Shown in pieces: positions 52,460 through 60,755 of a stretch of 64,000 nt of DNA; the first letter of the stretch is position 1, and the number at the start of each line of letters is the position of its first letter. The translations under genes were made by a program, and so were the position numbers. The notes beneath the pieces were generated by a model that saw only the letters and a program-made list of their open reading frames with translations, searched no databases and was not told the DNA's origin. This stretch comes from Hyphococcus sp. (GTDB taxonomy: Bacteria; Pseudomonadota; Alphaproteobacteria; Caulobacterales; Parvularculaceae): positions 1 to 64,000 of the forward strand of contig JAJFGF010000014.1 of NCBI GenBank assembly GCA_021776245.1. The letters run 5' to 3'.

Positions 52460-52912
52460 GTGCTTACTACATTGTCGAGTGCTCAATATGATTCCAGAAC
52501 CTCTGGGACTGCCGTTCCACAACAGATTTTGTCTGTGCCGCCGGCCGAATATTATGCAGTCGTCTCAAGGGAAAAGCTTGTGAGGCTCGGTGAGACTAAA
52601 CGAGATCATTTGGGCGACATATTTTACACTTGCCTAGGGATTGTGGCTGGCGCCTCAGAAACAACAATTGATGCCGTGTCAACAGTGCTTGATGGGAACC
52701 CGCCAGGCGGGTGGCAGTTATTGTTTGCCATTATGTTTCTTGCATCATTTGTTGCAGGGTTAATATGTGCGGGCCTGTTCTTTACCCGTGGAAATCGGCA
52801 AGACAAATTGCTCAAAGAAATAATGAATCAGCCTACATTTGTTTATAACGATCTTGGAAACCTAGTGCCTTTCGATGAATCACAACAGGCGCATTCACGG
52901 TCGGAATCATGA
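52460..52912 (+). CDS. Passenger gene 2: membrane protein of unknown function
   Basis: A protein of about 150 residues with one clear membrane helix (LLFAIMFLASFVAGLICAGLFF) and a possible earlier hydrophobic segment (IFYTCLGIVAGAS). I do not recognise it. The GTG at 52460 is the first conventional start, but the same frame is open back to 52349 and reads plausibly (...KILSTFDTVKAAISATTNEQQDG...), so about 25-37 more residues could belong, initiated at a rare codon by coupling to passenger gene 1. Confidence 0.6.
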   Translation: MLTTLSSAQYDSRTSGTAVPQQILSVPPAEYYAVVSREKLVRLGETKRDHLGDIFYTCLGIVAGASETTIDAVSTVLDGNPPGGWQLLFAIMFLASFVAGLICAGLFFTRGNRQDKLLKEIMNQPTFVYNDLGNLVPFDESQQAHSRSES

Positions 52913-52918
52913 GTACAA

Positions 52919-53857
52919 TCAAGCAACGCTTTGACCAGCTTTTGCAACGGATGGCGCACGGCGCTCCGGCTTCGCAAACGCTTGCAAAAGGATCGGCAAC
53001 ATCAAGTGCTGAGACTTCCGAAGGTTCCAGCGGTACTCAAACTCGTGCAGGTAAGTCTGTAGATATTTCGGGGACACATGAATGTAAGTCCCCCGATAAG
53101 CGCCCTTAAAGATATTCCAGAAACCCTCAACAGTATTTGTATGAATGTTGCCGCGTACATATTCCCCGCGCGAGTGATTAACAACGCCGTGATTGTAACC
53201 GTATTCAATTAGGTTGCGGAATGCGCCGCCCTCATCGGTGGCGACGTTTGATCCGCGCTTGATGACTTTGACCATCTCAGGGACAACGGTGTTTTCCCGG
53301 CGGTCTTTAACGACGCGGGTTACGATTTCGCCGTCACGTTCGACTATGCCAAGGACGATGGTTTTGTCGTCTTCGCCTTGCTTGTCTTTACCGCCGACGA
53401 AAGCCTTGTCAGCCTCGACAATCTTGCGACCGGCACCGCCAAGCGGGCCTTCGCCATCAACTTCGCCCATATATTCGCGAATGAGGCGGGCCATGCGCCA
53501 CGCGGTCTTATAGGTCACACCCAATTGGCGCTCTAATTCTTTGGCGGCAACGCCGTTACGCGAAGCGCAGAACAGGAACATGGCGAAAAACCATGAATGC
53601 AATGACGTGCGGGACTTCTCAAAAGGGGTTCCGGCCTTTGGGTAGACCTGAAAGCCGCAATACTCGCAAGTGTAGGAGCCGCGCCCACGGGTCCGGTAAT
53701 AATGAGCGGACTTCCCGCAGGACTGGCATTCATGGCGGTCTCCGTACCGGGTCCGCATCAGGTGCTCAAGGCAGGCGTCATCGTCCGGGAATTGCTCAAG
53801 AAATTGCTTGTAGGTCGGTATTTTGGACACGAATCGGCTCCCTTGCTGATTGTCCAA
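52919..53857 (-). CDS. IS1595-family transposase
   Basis: A 312-residue transposase. The zinc-ribbon N-terminus has C..C pairs in HECQSCGKSAHYY and YTCEYCGFQVYPKAGT. It is followed by the IS1595 segment FEKSRTSLHSWFFAMFLFCASRNGVAAKELERQLGVTYKTAWRMARLIR and the DDE-type domain (VEADKAFVGGKDKQ, GAFRNLIEYGYNHGVVNHSRGEYV, NTVEGFWNIFKGAYRGTYIHVSPKYLQTYLHEFEYRWN). It seems full length. It converges with passenger gene 2. Confidence 0.93.
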   Translation of the reverse strand: MDNQQGSRFVSKIPTYKQFLEQFPDDDACLEHLMRTRYGDRHECQSCGKSAHYYRTRGRGSYTCEYCGFQVYPKAGTPFEKSRTSLHSWFFAMFLFCASRNGVAAKELERQLGVTYKTAWRMARLIREYMGEVDGEGPLGGAGRKIVEADKAFVGGKDKQGEDDKTIVLGIVERDGEIVTRVVKDRRENTVVPEMVKVIKRGSNVATDEGGAFRNLIEYGYNHGVVNHSRGEYVRGNIHTNTVEGFWNIFKGAYRGTYIHVSPKYLQTYLHEFEYRWNLRKSQHLMLPILLQAFAKPERRAPSVAKAGQSVA

Positions 53858-53871
53858 ATATAGGGATTCAG

Positions 53872-53901
53872 CTTACTTGTTTCAAGGGGATAATCTCGGC
53901 C
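53872..53901 (-). repeat. Right terminal inverted repeat of the IS1595 element
   Basis: Read on the minus strand it begins GGCCGAGATTATCCCC and continues through AACAAGTA. It aligns with 51444-51473 on the plus strand at about 20 of 30 positions. It is 14 bases beyond the transposase start codon at 53857. Confidence 0.6.
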
Positions 53902-53906
53902 AGGCC
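53883..53906 (+). repeat. Right copy of the 24-bp direct repeat
   Basis: Identical to 51423-51446 over all 24 bases. It includes the last 19 bases of the right terminal inverted repeat and five bases beyond it (AGGCC). Confidence 0.85.
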
Positions 53907-53923
53907 TTCCTGGGACATTACGA

Positions 53924-53938
53924 GAACAAATATGGAAA
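53924..53938 (+). promoter_or_regulatory. Upstream LexA-like half match (GAAC-N7-GAAA)
   Basis: GAAC at 53924-53927 is followed after seven bases by GAAA, one mismatch from the alphaproteobacterial LexA consensus GAACN7GAAC. It is 18 bases beyond the IS1595 element end and shares the GAACAAATA block with the better-placed site at 53979. Confidence 0.35.
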
Positions 53939-53967
53939 AAATAATAAAATCAACACTATATATAGTC

Positions 53968-53996
53968 TTGTCATATGAGAACAAATAGCGTACATC
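53968..53996 (+). promoter_or_regulatory. recA promoter
   Basis: TTGTCA (53968-53973) and TACATC (53991-53996) are spaced by 17 bases, a good fit to a sigma-70-type promoter about 50 bases upstream of the recA ATG. The LexA-like site at 53979-53993 lies between the boxes and overlaps the start of the -10. Confidence 0.55.
53979..53993 (+). promoter_or_regulatory. LexA-like SOS box in the recA promoter (GAAC-N7-GTAC)
   Basis: GAACAAATAGCGTAC matches the direct-repeat LexA box of alphaproteobacteria (GTTCN7GTTC on the other strand) with one mismatch. The position between -35 and -10 is what repression requires. Confidence 0.5.
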
Positions 53997-54043
53997 GGGG
54001 CTTCATTGACAGGGTGGCCCCCTGTAAGGCAACGGAGGCGGTG

Positions 54044-55138
54044 ATGGCCAAGAGTGATCTGAGATTAGTGGAGATGGGCGGCGTGGATAAGTCAAAGGCG
54101 CTGGAAGCGGCGATTTCACAGATTGATAAGGCGTTCGGCAAAGGTTCGCTCATGCGGCTCGGTGATCGCGACGTTGTTGAAATGGAATCAATTTCAACGG
54201 GCTCTTTGGGGCTTGATATCGCTCTCGGCATCGGCGGCTTGCCAAAAGGCCGGGTCGTTGAGATCTACGGCCCGGAAAGTTCCGGCAAAACGACGCTGGC
54301 GCTGCATGTTGCTGCGGAGACCCAGAAATTTGGCGGCACCGCAGCCTTTATTGACGCAGAGCACGCGCTTGATCCGATCTATGCACAAAAACTCGGGGTC
54401 AATCTTGATGATCTTCTGATTTCGCAGCCGGACACTGGCGAACAGGCGCTTGAAATTGCCGACACGCTGGTGCGTTCCGGCGCCGTTGACATTCTAATCG
54501 TTGACTCAGTGGCTGCGCTGACGCCGCGCGCCGAGCTTGAAGGGGAAATGGGCGATTCGTTGCCCGGCCTGCAGGCGCGGTTAATGAGCCAGGCGCTCCG
54601 TAAGCTTACGGGCTCGATTTCAAAATCCAATACGCTGGTTATATTCATCAACCAGATCCGGATGAAGATCGGCGTTATGTTTGGTTCGCCCGAAACAACG
54701 ACCGGCGGCAATGCGCTGAAATTTTATTCTTCGGTGCGTCTTGATATTCGCCGTATCGGTGCGATCAAAAATCGCGATGAAGTTGTCGGCAATCAGACCC
54801 GCGTTAAAGTCGTTAAAAACAAGGTGGCGCCGCCCTTTAAGCAGGTTGAGTTCGATATCATGTATGGCGAAGGCGTTTCCAAGACCGGCGAGCTTGTTGA
54901 TCTGGGAGTCAAAGCCGAAGTGGTGGAAAAGTCGGGCTCGTGGTATTCTTATAATTCTGAACGTATCGGTCAGGGCCGGGAAAACGCCAAGCAGTTCCTG
55001 AAAGATCATCCCGACATGGCGGACGAAATCGAACGGGCGATCCGCCAGAATGCCGGGCTTGTTGCAGAAGAGATGCTGACCGGCGAGAGCGACAGCGACG
55101 CCGAGACCGACGGCGTTGAAGCGGCCGAAGCGTCTTAA
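54044..55138 (+). CDS. recA: Recombinase RecA
   Basis: RecA of 364 residues, the strand-exchange and SOS coprotease protein. Walker A is [12 protein letters not shown], preceded by [23 protein letters not shown]; the Walker B region is [17 protein letters not shown]; loop 2 and the [15 protein letters not shown] segment are present. The acidic C-terminal tail ([16 protein letters not shown]) is normal. The start at 54044 follows CGGAGGCGGTG; the frame is open to 53975 but this would include the promoter. Confidence 0.98.
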   Translation: MAKSDLRLVEMGGVDKSKALEAAISQIDKAFGKGSLMRLGDRDVVEMESISTGSLGLDIALGIGGLPKGRVVEIYGPESSGKTTLALHVAAETQKFGGTAAFIDAEHALDPIYAQKLGVNLDDLLISQPDTGEQALEIADTLVRSGAVDILIVDSVAALTPRAELEGEMGDSLPGLQARLMSQALRKLTGSISKSNTLVIFINQIRMKIGVMFGSPETTTGGNALKFYSSVRLDIRRIGAIKNRDEVVGNQTRVKVVKNKVAPPFKQVEFDIMYGEGVSKTGELVDLGVKAEVVEKSGSWYSYNSERIGQGRENAKQFLKDHPDMADEIERAIRQNAGLVAEEMLTGESDSDAETDGVEAAEAS

Positions 55139-55274
55139 ATACGGACCACCTTTACAAGCTTCGCCCGCGCATCTCTTTTTTGATGCGTGCGGCGAACGCT
55201 GTACTCAGGTCTTCCTTGCGCCTCAATGATGCGTCATGATCTCCGCGACGGGTGCGCATTTGTCATCGCATATC

Positions 55275-55322
55275 AATTTGCACAAGCTACAATTTGCACA
55301 GGCCGTAATTTGCACAGGAGAG
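55275..55322 (+). repeat. Three 16-bp phased direct repeats upstream of the VOC gene
   Basis: AATTTGCACA occurs at 55275, 55291 and 55307, exactly 16 bases apart. The last copy runs into the ribosome-binding site (CAGGAGAGACAA) of the VOC gene. The regular spacing suggests a regulator binding array or a recently duplicated leader. Confidence 0.75.
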
Positions 55323-55326
55323 ACAA

Positions 55327-55695
55327 ATGATCGGATATGTTACGCTCGGCGTCAATGATATCGAAAAAGCGGCAAAGTTTTACGACGAGCTGCTCGGCGA
55401 AATGGGCGCCAAGAGATTTATGGAATCTGACAGTTTTGTTGCCTGGTCCTCGGCGCCGGGATCGCCGGGCGTTTCAGTGATCAAACCAAATGACGGCAAT
55501 CCGGCGACAGTCGGTAATGGCGTCATGATCGCGCTCGCTTGCGACAAGCCGGAAACCGTCGACCGGCTCTACAACAAGGCAATTGAGCTTGGCGCGACGG
55601 ATGAGGGTCCCGCAGGACCGCGCGGCGATAAATTCTATGCGGGCTATTTTCGCGATCTTGACGGCAACAAGCTCAACTTTTTTTGCATGACCTGA
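55327..55695 (+). CDS. VOC/glyoxalase-like superfamily protein
   Basis: A 122-residue single-domain vicinal oxygen chelate protein. MIGYVTLGVNDIEKAAKFYDELLGEMGAKRFM is the first beta-alpha-beta module, and GYFRDLDGNKLNFFC closes the second. The metal ligands of true glyoxalase I are not all present, so the enzymatic role is open. GGAGAGACAA precedes the ATG. Three direct repeats lie directly upstream. Confidence 0.87.
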   Translation: MIGYVTLGVNDIEKAAKFYDELLGEMGAKRFMESDSFVAWSSAPGSPGVSVIKPNDGNPATVGNGVMIALACDKPETVDRLYNKAIELGATDEGPAGPRGDKFYAGYFRDLDGNKLNFFCMT

Positions 55696-55879
55696 TGGGC
55701 CTTGCTGCGCGCCTGCCTCACCTGATCCTGCTACAGGATATGCCTTGATTGAGACCGTTTCGATTGGGTTGCGAGCTGATCTAGACGTGCAGGGCCTATC
55801 GACGCTAAGAGTTTGACCGCGTCAGCGCCGTTCATGCGGGCTGGCGCGGTTTCACATTGCCAGGCAGGCCGGAATTTCC

Positions 55880-58546
55880 ATGACGTCTCTAAAAGACATC
55901 CGTTCCCAGTTTTTGAGTTTTTTCGCGGCGCGCGATCACCAGATCGTGCCGTCTGCGCCGCTGGTGCCGCAAAACGATCCGACGCTGCTATTCGTTAATG
56001 CCGGTATGGTGCCGTTTAAAAATGTCTTTACGGGCGCGGAAAAGCGCGACTATGTCCGCGCCGCTTCATCGCAAAAATGCGTGCGCGCCGGCGGCAAGCA
56101 TAATGATCTTGATAATGTCGGTTATACGGCGCGCCATCATACGTTTTTTGAAATGCTCGGAAATTTCTCCTTTGGCGATTATTTCAAGGAACAAGCGATC
56201 GACGCCGCCTGGACCCTTGTCCATAAGGAATTTGGTCTGGCCGCGGACCGGCTTACGGTTACTGTTTATCACACGGATGATGAAGCGTTTGATCTGTGGC
56301 GCAAGATTGCCGGTCTGCCCGAGGCGCGCATTATTCGCATTCCGACCCATGATAATTTCTGGGCCATGGGCGATACCGGCCCATGTGGGCCGTGTTCCGA
56401 AATTTTCTATGATCATGGTGACGACATTCCGGGCGGCCCGCCCGGCAGCGCCGACGAAGACGGTGATCGATTTGTTGAGATCTGGAACCTTGTTTTCATG
56501 CAATATGAAAAACACGGCGACGGCGCACAAATTGATTTGCCCAAGCCGTCGATCGACACCGGCATGGGGCTTGAGCGGATCGCTGCCGTCTTGCAGGGCG
56601 TTCATGACAATTATGATGTGGATCTTTTCCGCACGCTGATTGCCGCGTCGGTGGATCTGACAGGGCGCAAGGCGGAAGGCGACGACAAACCGGCGCATCG
56701 CGTTATTGCTGATCATCTGCGCGCAACGAGTTTTTTGATGGCCGACGGCGTCGCCCCGTCCAATGAAGGACGCGGCTATGTTTTGCGGCGGATCATGCGC
56801 CGGGCCATGCGTTATGCCCACGGGCTCGGCGCAAAAGAGCCGCTGCTGACGCAACTTGCGCCGGTTCTTGTGCAGGAGATGGGCGGCGCATTTCCCGAAC
56901 TCGTCCGGGCCGAAGCGCTGATCGTCGAAACGCTGCGTTCTGAAGAAGAAAAATTTCGCAGCTTGCTCGAACGCGGTCTGAAACTCCTCAAGCAAGAGGT
57001 TGCGGGACTTGGCGATGATGAGCCATTGCCCGGCGCTGCTGCTTTTAAACTTTATGATACTTATGGCTTTCCTCTTGATCTGACACAGGACGCGCTGCGC
57101 CGCGACGACCGCGATGTGGATGCTGCAGGTTTTGAGACCGCGATGAAGGCGCAGCGCGCGGCGGCGCGCGCCGCCTGGTCGGGCTCGGGCGATACAGCGG
57201 ACGAAACCCTCTGGTTTGATTTGCATGACCAACATGGCGCAACAGAATTTCTTGGCTATATCCACGATGAGGCGGAAGGGGTCGTGCAAGCGATCATTCA
57301 CGACGGCGTGGGCGTCGACAAAGCGTCAGCCGGCGATAAAGTGGAAATCATCGTCAATCAATCGCCATTTTATGCAGAATCCGGCGGGCAGGTCGGCGAC
57401 GCCGGCGTCATTAATTCTGAGAACGGCGCTGTCGTTACGGTTGACGATGTTCAAAAACGCGCTGGCGCTCTTTTTAGCCATATCAGCCGCATCGAAAAAG
57501 GCGAGATCAGCGTTGGCGATGCGGTGCATCTCTCCATTGATGTTGAACGCCGCGGCCGGACGCGGGCGAACCACTCGGTAACCCATGTGGCTCACGCAGC
57601 GTTGCGCGAAGTGCTCGGGCCGCATGTGGCGCAGAAGGGCTCGCTCGTCGCGTCCGACAAAATGCGTTTTGATTTCACCAATCCAAAGCCCGTATCGTCT
57701 GAGGAATTGGCGGAGATCGAACGCCGGGTGAACGCGGTTGTTCGCCAGAACACGCCCGTGGAAACGCGCATCATGTCTTATGATGATGCGGTCGCTTCGG
57801 GAGCAATTGCGCTTTTTGGTGAAAAATATGACGATGATGTTCGTGTCCTGACGATGGGGCGGGCGCTCGATGGTGCTGACAAACCTTACTCAGTGGAACT
57901 TTGCGGCGGCACTCATGTGGCGCGTCTCGGAGATATTGCGCTCTTTAAGATCATCGGTGAAAGCGCTGTTGCCGCGGGTGTGCGCCGAATCGAAACGCTT
58001 ACCGGCGAAGCGGCGCGACGCTATCTCGATCATCAGGCGCAGCTTGCGCGCCAAGCGTCCGATACGCTCAAAACCACGCCCGAAGATCTGCCGGCGCGGA
58101 TTGAGGCGCTCGTCGCAGACCGTAAGAAGCTCGAGCGCGAACTTGGTGAAGCAAAAAAATCACTGGCGCTGGGCGGCGGCACCTCGTCCGGCGGCGATGA
58201 ATTTAGAGAGCTCGCCGGAGTTAAATATGCAGGCCGCGTGCTTGATGGGGTCGCAGCAAAAGATTTGCGCGGCCTGATTGACGAAACCAAAAAGAAACTT
58301 GGCTCGGGCGTTGCAGCTTTTATCGGCGTTAATGACGGCAAAGCGGCGGTAGCTGTTGGCGTTACGGATGACCTGACCGCGAAAATTTCCGCGGTTGACC
58401 TCGTGCGCGCTGGCGCAGCGGCGGTCGGCGGCAAGGGCGGCGGCGGCCGGCCTGATATGGCGCAGGCCGGCGGGCCCGATGGGGCAAAGGCGTCAGAAGC
58501 CGTTGAAGCGATTGCCAAACAGATCGAGATTGCCGCTGTCGCCTGA
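55880..58546 (+). CDS. alaS: Alanyl-tRNA synthetase
   Basis: AlaRS of 888 residues. Class II core: [50 protein letters not shown] and [18 protein letters not shown]. The editing domain has [17 protein letters not shown] with zinc-binding His residues and [13 protein letters not shown]. The C-terminal C-Ala domain ends with the glycine-rich [16 protein letters not shown]. It charges tRNA-Ala and edits Ser/Gly misactivation. The following channel gene begins 15 bases later. Confidence 0.98.
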   Translation: MTSLKDIRSQFLSFFAARDHQIVPSAPLVPQNDPTLLFVNAGMVPFKNVFTGAEKRDYVRAASSQKCVRAGGKHNDLDNVGYTARHHTFFEMLGNFSFGDYFKEQAIDAAWTLVHKEFGLAADRLTVTVYHTDDEAFDLWRKIAGLPEARIIRIPTHDNFWAMGDTGPCGPCSEIFYDHGDDIPGGPPGSADEDGDRFVEIWNLVFMQYEKHGDGAQIDLPKPSIDTGMGLERIAAVLQGVHDNYDVDLFRTLIAASVDLTGRKAEGDDKPAHRVIADHLRATSFLMADGVAPSNEGRGYVLRRIMRRAMRYAHGLGAKEPLLTQLAPVLVQEMGGAFPELVRAEALIVETLRSEEEKFRSLLERGLKLLKQEVAGLGDDEPLPGAAAFKLYDTYGFPLDLTQDALRRDDRDVDAAGFETAMKAQRAAARAAWSGSGDTADETLWFDLHDQHGATEFLGYIHDEAEGVVQAIIHDGVGVDKASAGDKVEIIVNQSPFYAESGGQVGDAGVINSENGAVVTVDDVQKRAGALFSHISRIEKGEISVGDAVHLSIDVERRGRTRANHSVTHVAHAALREVLGPHVAQKGSLVASDKMRFDFTNPKPVSSEELAEIERRVNAVVRQNTPVETRIMSYDDAVASGAIALFGEKYDDDVRVLTMGRALDGADKPYSVELCGGTHVARLGDIALFKIIGESAVAAGVRRIETLTGEAARRYLDHQAQLARQASDTLKTTPEDLPARIEALVADRKKLERELGEAKKSLALGGGTSSGGDEFRELAGVKYAGRVLDGVAAKDLRGLIDETKKKLGSGVAAFIGVNDGKAAVAVGVTDDLTAKISAVDLVRAGAAAVGGKGGGGRPDMAQAGGPDGAKASEAVEAIAKQIEIAAVA

Positions 58547-58560
58547 GCGGCGGCGCCACA

Positions 58561-59769
58561 TTGCGGGGAGGACGAGCCCTGACGACATTAAAAGCGCGGG
58601 TTTATAAAGTGCTTGAGGCCGGTCATTCCCATGATTGGCAAAGCCGCACTTTTGAATTCTCGATGGCGGCATTGATCATCGTCAATGTCATTGCATTTAC
58701 GGTTGAAACCGTGCCGGCGATCCATAACCGTCATGCCGTTTTCTTTGCTGTTTTTGACTATGTTTCAATCCTGATATTTACCCTCGAATATGCAGCGCGC
58801 TTATGGGTCTGTACTGAGCATCCTCCTTTCCAGGGATTGGAGCCCTGGCGCGCGCGCCTGAAATTCGCGCGCAGTCCCTTTATGATTGTCGATCTTCTGG
58901 CGATCGCTCCGTTTTATCTCAGCTTCATGATGGTTGTGGATCTGCGTGTATTGCGGATTTTTCGCCTGTTGCGGTTTTTCAAACTGGCGCGTTATTCGCC
59001 GGCCTTCAACACCATGCTGCGTGTTTTGACGCGCGAGCGTTCGGCTTTGATGGGCGTCGCGATCGTGATGCTCGGATTGATTATTATTTCCGCCTCACTG
59101 CTCTATCTGGTCGAGGGGCATTTGCCGGGAAGCAAATATTCAACCGTGCCGGAAGCCATGTGGTGGGCGGTCGCGACCTTAACGACGGTGGGCTATGGCG
59201 ACGTTACGCCGGTAACGTCGCTGGGCAAGCTGCTGGCCGGTGTCGTAATGATCACAGGCCTTGGTTTTTTTGCGCTGCCAATCGGCATCATTGCCGGCGG
59301 CTTCATGGAAGAATTCCGGCGCAAGGAATTTGTCGTGACGTGGGGCATGGCGGCGCGCGCCTCGGTCTTTCGAATTTTGAACCCGCAGGAAATAGCGGAT
59401 GTGCTGACGGCCCTGAAAGCACGCACCGCACCCCCGGGGTCAGTGATTGCGGTTGACGGAGAAAAGCCCGGCGCACTTTTTATGATCGGGTCCGGCGACG
59501 TTGAAATCCGCGATGCAGATCGGCCGGAACTTGATCCTGTTAATCTCGGCGAGGGTGAGTTTTGGGGCGCACGGTCGCTTTTGACGGGCGAACAGGCGGA
59601 AACCGCAAGGGCTGTTTCAACCTGCGATTTGATTGTGCTGGATCAGGAAGACTTCAAGATGCTTTCGCGCACGCGTCCGCAGCTTTATCAGCGGCTTTTG
59701 AGCTGTCTCGCGGACGCAACCGATCCGTTCGCCGCACTGGCGGCCGAGAAAAAAGAAAGCGACGCTTAG
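58561..59769 (+). CDS. Voltage-sensor potassium channel with C-terminal cyclic-nucleotide-binding-like domain
   Basis: A protein of about 400 residues with six membrane helices. S4 has basic residues every third position (LRVLRIFRLLRFFKLARYS). The pore contains the TTVGYGD selectivity filter. The C-terminal domain (about 275-385) resembles a CNBD, but the phosphate-binding cassette reads GARSLLTGEQAETARAV, without the usual Glu and Arg of GE...RxA. The overall layout is like MlotiK1. No ATG begins the frame: TTG 58561, CTG 58579 (seven bases after GGGGAGG) or GTG 58609 are the candidates. Confidence 0.88.
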   Translation: MRGGRALTTLKARVYKVLEAGHSHDWQSRTFEFSMAALIIVNVIAFTVETVPAIHNRHAVFFAVFDYVSILIFTLEYAARLWVCTEHPPFQGLEPWRARLKFARSPFMIVDLLAIAPFYLSFMMVVDLRVLRIFRLLRFFKLARYSPAFNTMLRVLTRERSALMGVAIVMLGLIIISASLLYLVEGHLPGSKYSTVPEAMWWAVATLTTVGYGDVTPVTSLGKLLAGVVMITGLGFFALPIGIIAGGFMEEFRRKEFVVTWGMAARASVFRILNPQEIADVLTALKARTAPPGSVIAVDGEKPGALFMIGSGDVEIRDADRPELDPVNLGEGEFWGARSLLTGEQAETARAVSTCDLIVLDQEDFKMLSRTRPQLYQRLLSCLADATDPFAALAAEKKESDA

Positions 59770-59826
59770 ATCATCGGGCGAATAAATGGAATCACGCTAT
59801 GATCTATTTTCTTTGCTGCGCGCCGG

Positions 59827-59917
59827 CCCGCGCGCGAAGGCGCGCTCACTATAATCTTGACCGCCTTCGCGGTCGGGGGGCGAAAAACCGGTGTCCACGT
59901 TTTCGCCCGGCGCTTTA
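59827..59917. repeat. Dispersed multi-hairpin repeat, copy B
   Basis: The first 20 bases equal those of copy A at 47802. It continues ATAATCTTGACCGC, TTCGCGGTCGG, and a third hairpin (GCGAAAA...GTTTTCGC) around an ACCGGTGTCCAC loop. It lies between the channel and DUF2807 genes and partly replaces the expected terminator. Confidence 0.8.
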
Positions 59918-60577
59918 GTCGCGATGTGCCTGCGCAGCGGATTTGATCTTGATCCGGCCACCTGAAGATTTGTCGATATTGACGCGGGTGGGGTTGCCAT
60001 AAACAGAAACATGCCCGCCGCTGGATGCGTCGGCGACAACAGATTCGCGCACTACCAAAGCGCCATGCCCGCCACTGGAAACATCGATATTGGCGCTTTC
60101 GCAAACAAGCTCTGTGCCGTCGAGATTGGCCCCGCTGGAAAGATCGAGGGAGCACTTGTCGCAATTGCCGGTAATTTCCGCATAGGCGCCGCTGGATAAA
60201 TCCATTGCGAAATTATCGGAGTCTACATTCATTATCTTGGCGCGAGAGCCCGATGACGCGCCAAATCCATTAAGCGCCGGCACTGTTACCGTCACTTTGT
60301 AATCGGCTCGCTTGTTGTGCCAGCTGAGACGGTTCCACTCCCGTGACACCGACAATTCGCCATTTTTCACCCTGATCTCAAAATCGCTGAAATCCCCATT
60401 GCTGGTTTCAACGTTGATCGATTGGGCCTCGCCAACGGATGCGACAAGCTGGACCCCCGACGAGACGTCGATCCGGTCAAAATCCGGCAGGTCAAAATCA
60501 CGGCTTTCGGCGAACGCCGGCGTTGCTGCAATCAATGCTGCGCTGACAGCCGCCAGGGGTAGTGATCGGAATTTCAT
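59915..60577 (-). CDS. DUF2807 (GIN-domain) exported protein
   Basis: A protein of about 220 residues. The signal peptide is MKFRSLPLAAVSAALIAATPAFA. The mature part begins with RDFDLPDFDRIDVSSGVQLVASVGEAQSINVET and contains repeated SSG turns (SSGSRA, SSGAYAE, SSGANLD, SSGGHGA, SSGGHVS, SSGGRIK), the beta-helix pattern of the DUF2807 head/GIN domain. The start at 60577 follows GGAGCTGGTC; upstream starts lack a signal peptide. The role is unknown, probably envelope-associated. Confidence 0.85.
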   Translation of the reverse strand: MKFRSLPLAAVSAALIAATPAFAESRDFDLPDFDRIDVSSGVQLVASVGEAQSINVETSNGDFSDFEIRVKNGELSVSREWNRLSWHNKRADYKVTVTVPALNGFGASSGSRAKIMNVDSDNFAMDLSSGAYAEITGNCDKCSLDLSSGANLDGTELVCESANIDVSSGGHGALVVRESVVADASSGGHVSVYGNPTRVNIDKSSGGRIKIKSAAQAHRD

Positions 60578-60755
60578 GACCAGCTCCATATCGGTCTTAC
60601 TCATAAACTGGCCCCATATGTGGCACGGGCCCCTGGAAATTGCGATAGGGCCTGCGGCAGACCGCCCTAAAACCGGGGGGAACAGGTCGAAAAATCGGCC
60701 GCGACCATGCCAAATCCGCCCAAATGTCGGCTTGTTGACGTTTTGCGGGGCCGGT

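Larger units (their letters stand above)
51423..53906. mobile_element. IS1595-family element of about 2.5 kb with passenger genes, upstream of recA
   Basis: The element encodes an IS1595-type transposase near its right end plus at least two non-transposase genes. Imperfect inverted ends are visible: 51444-51473 and the complement of 53872-53901 agree at about 20 of 30 positions, including GAGATT and CAAGTA blocks. In addition a 24-base sequence at the right end (53883-53906) is present unchanged at 51423-51446. IS1595 elements are usually about 1 kb; passenger-carrying members are known. The exact ends and any 8-base target duplication could not be fixed. Base composition is lower in GC than flanking genes. 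Confidence 0.7.

Noticed and set aside
51423-53906. Integrase-type genomic island with att sites
   Set aside because: The 24-base repeats could suggest it, but no integrase gene is present and the edges resemble inverted ends of the transposase family encoded inside.
56066-57301. 411-codon open frame opposite alaS
   Set aside because: Antisense to the conserved catalytic domain of AlaRS; high GC at third positions creates such long frames.
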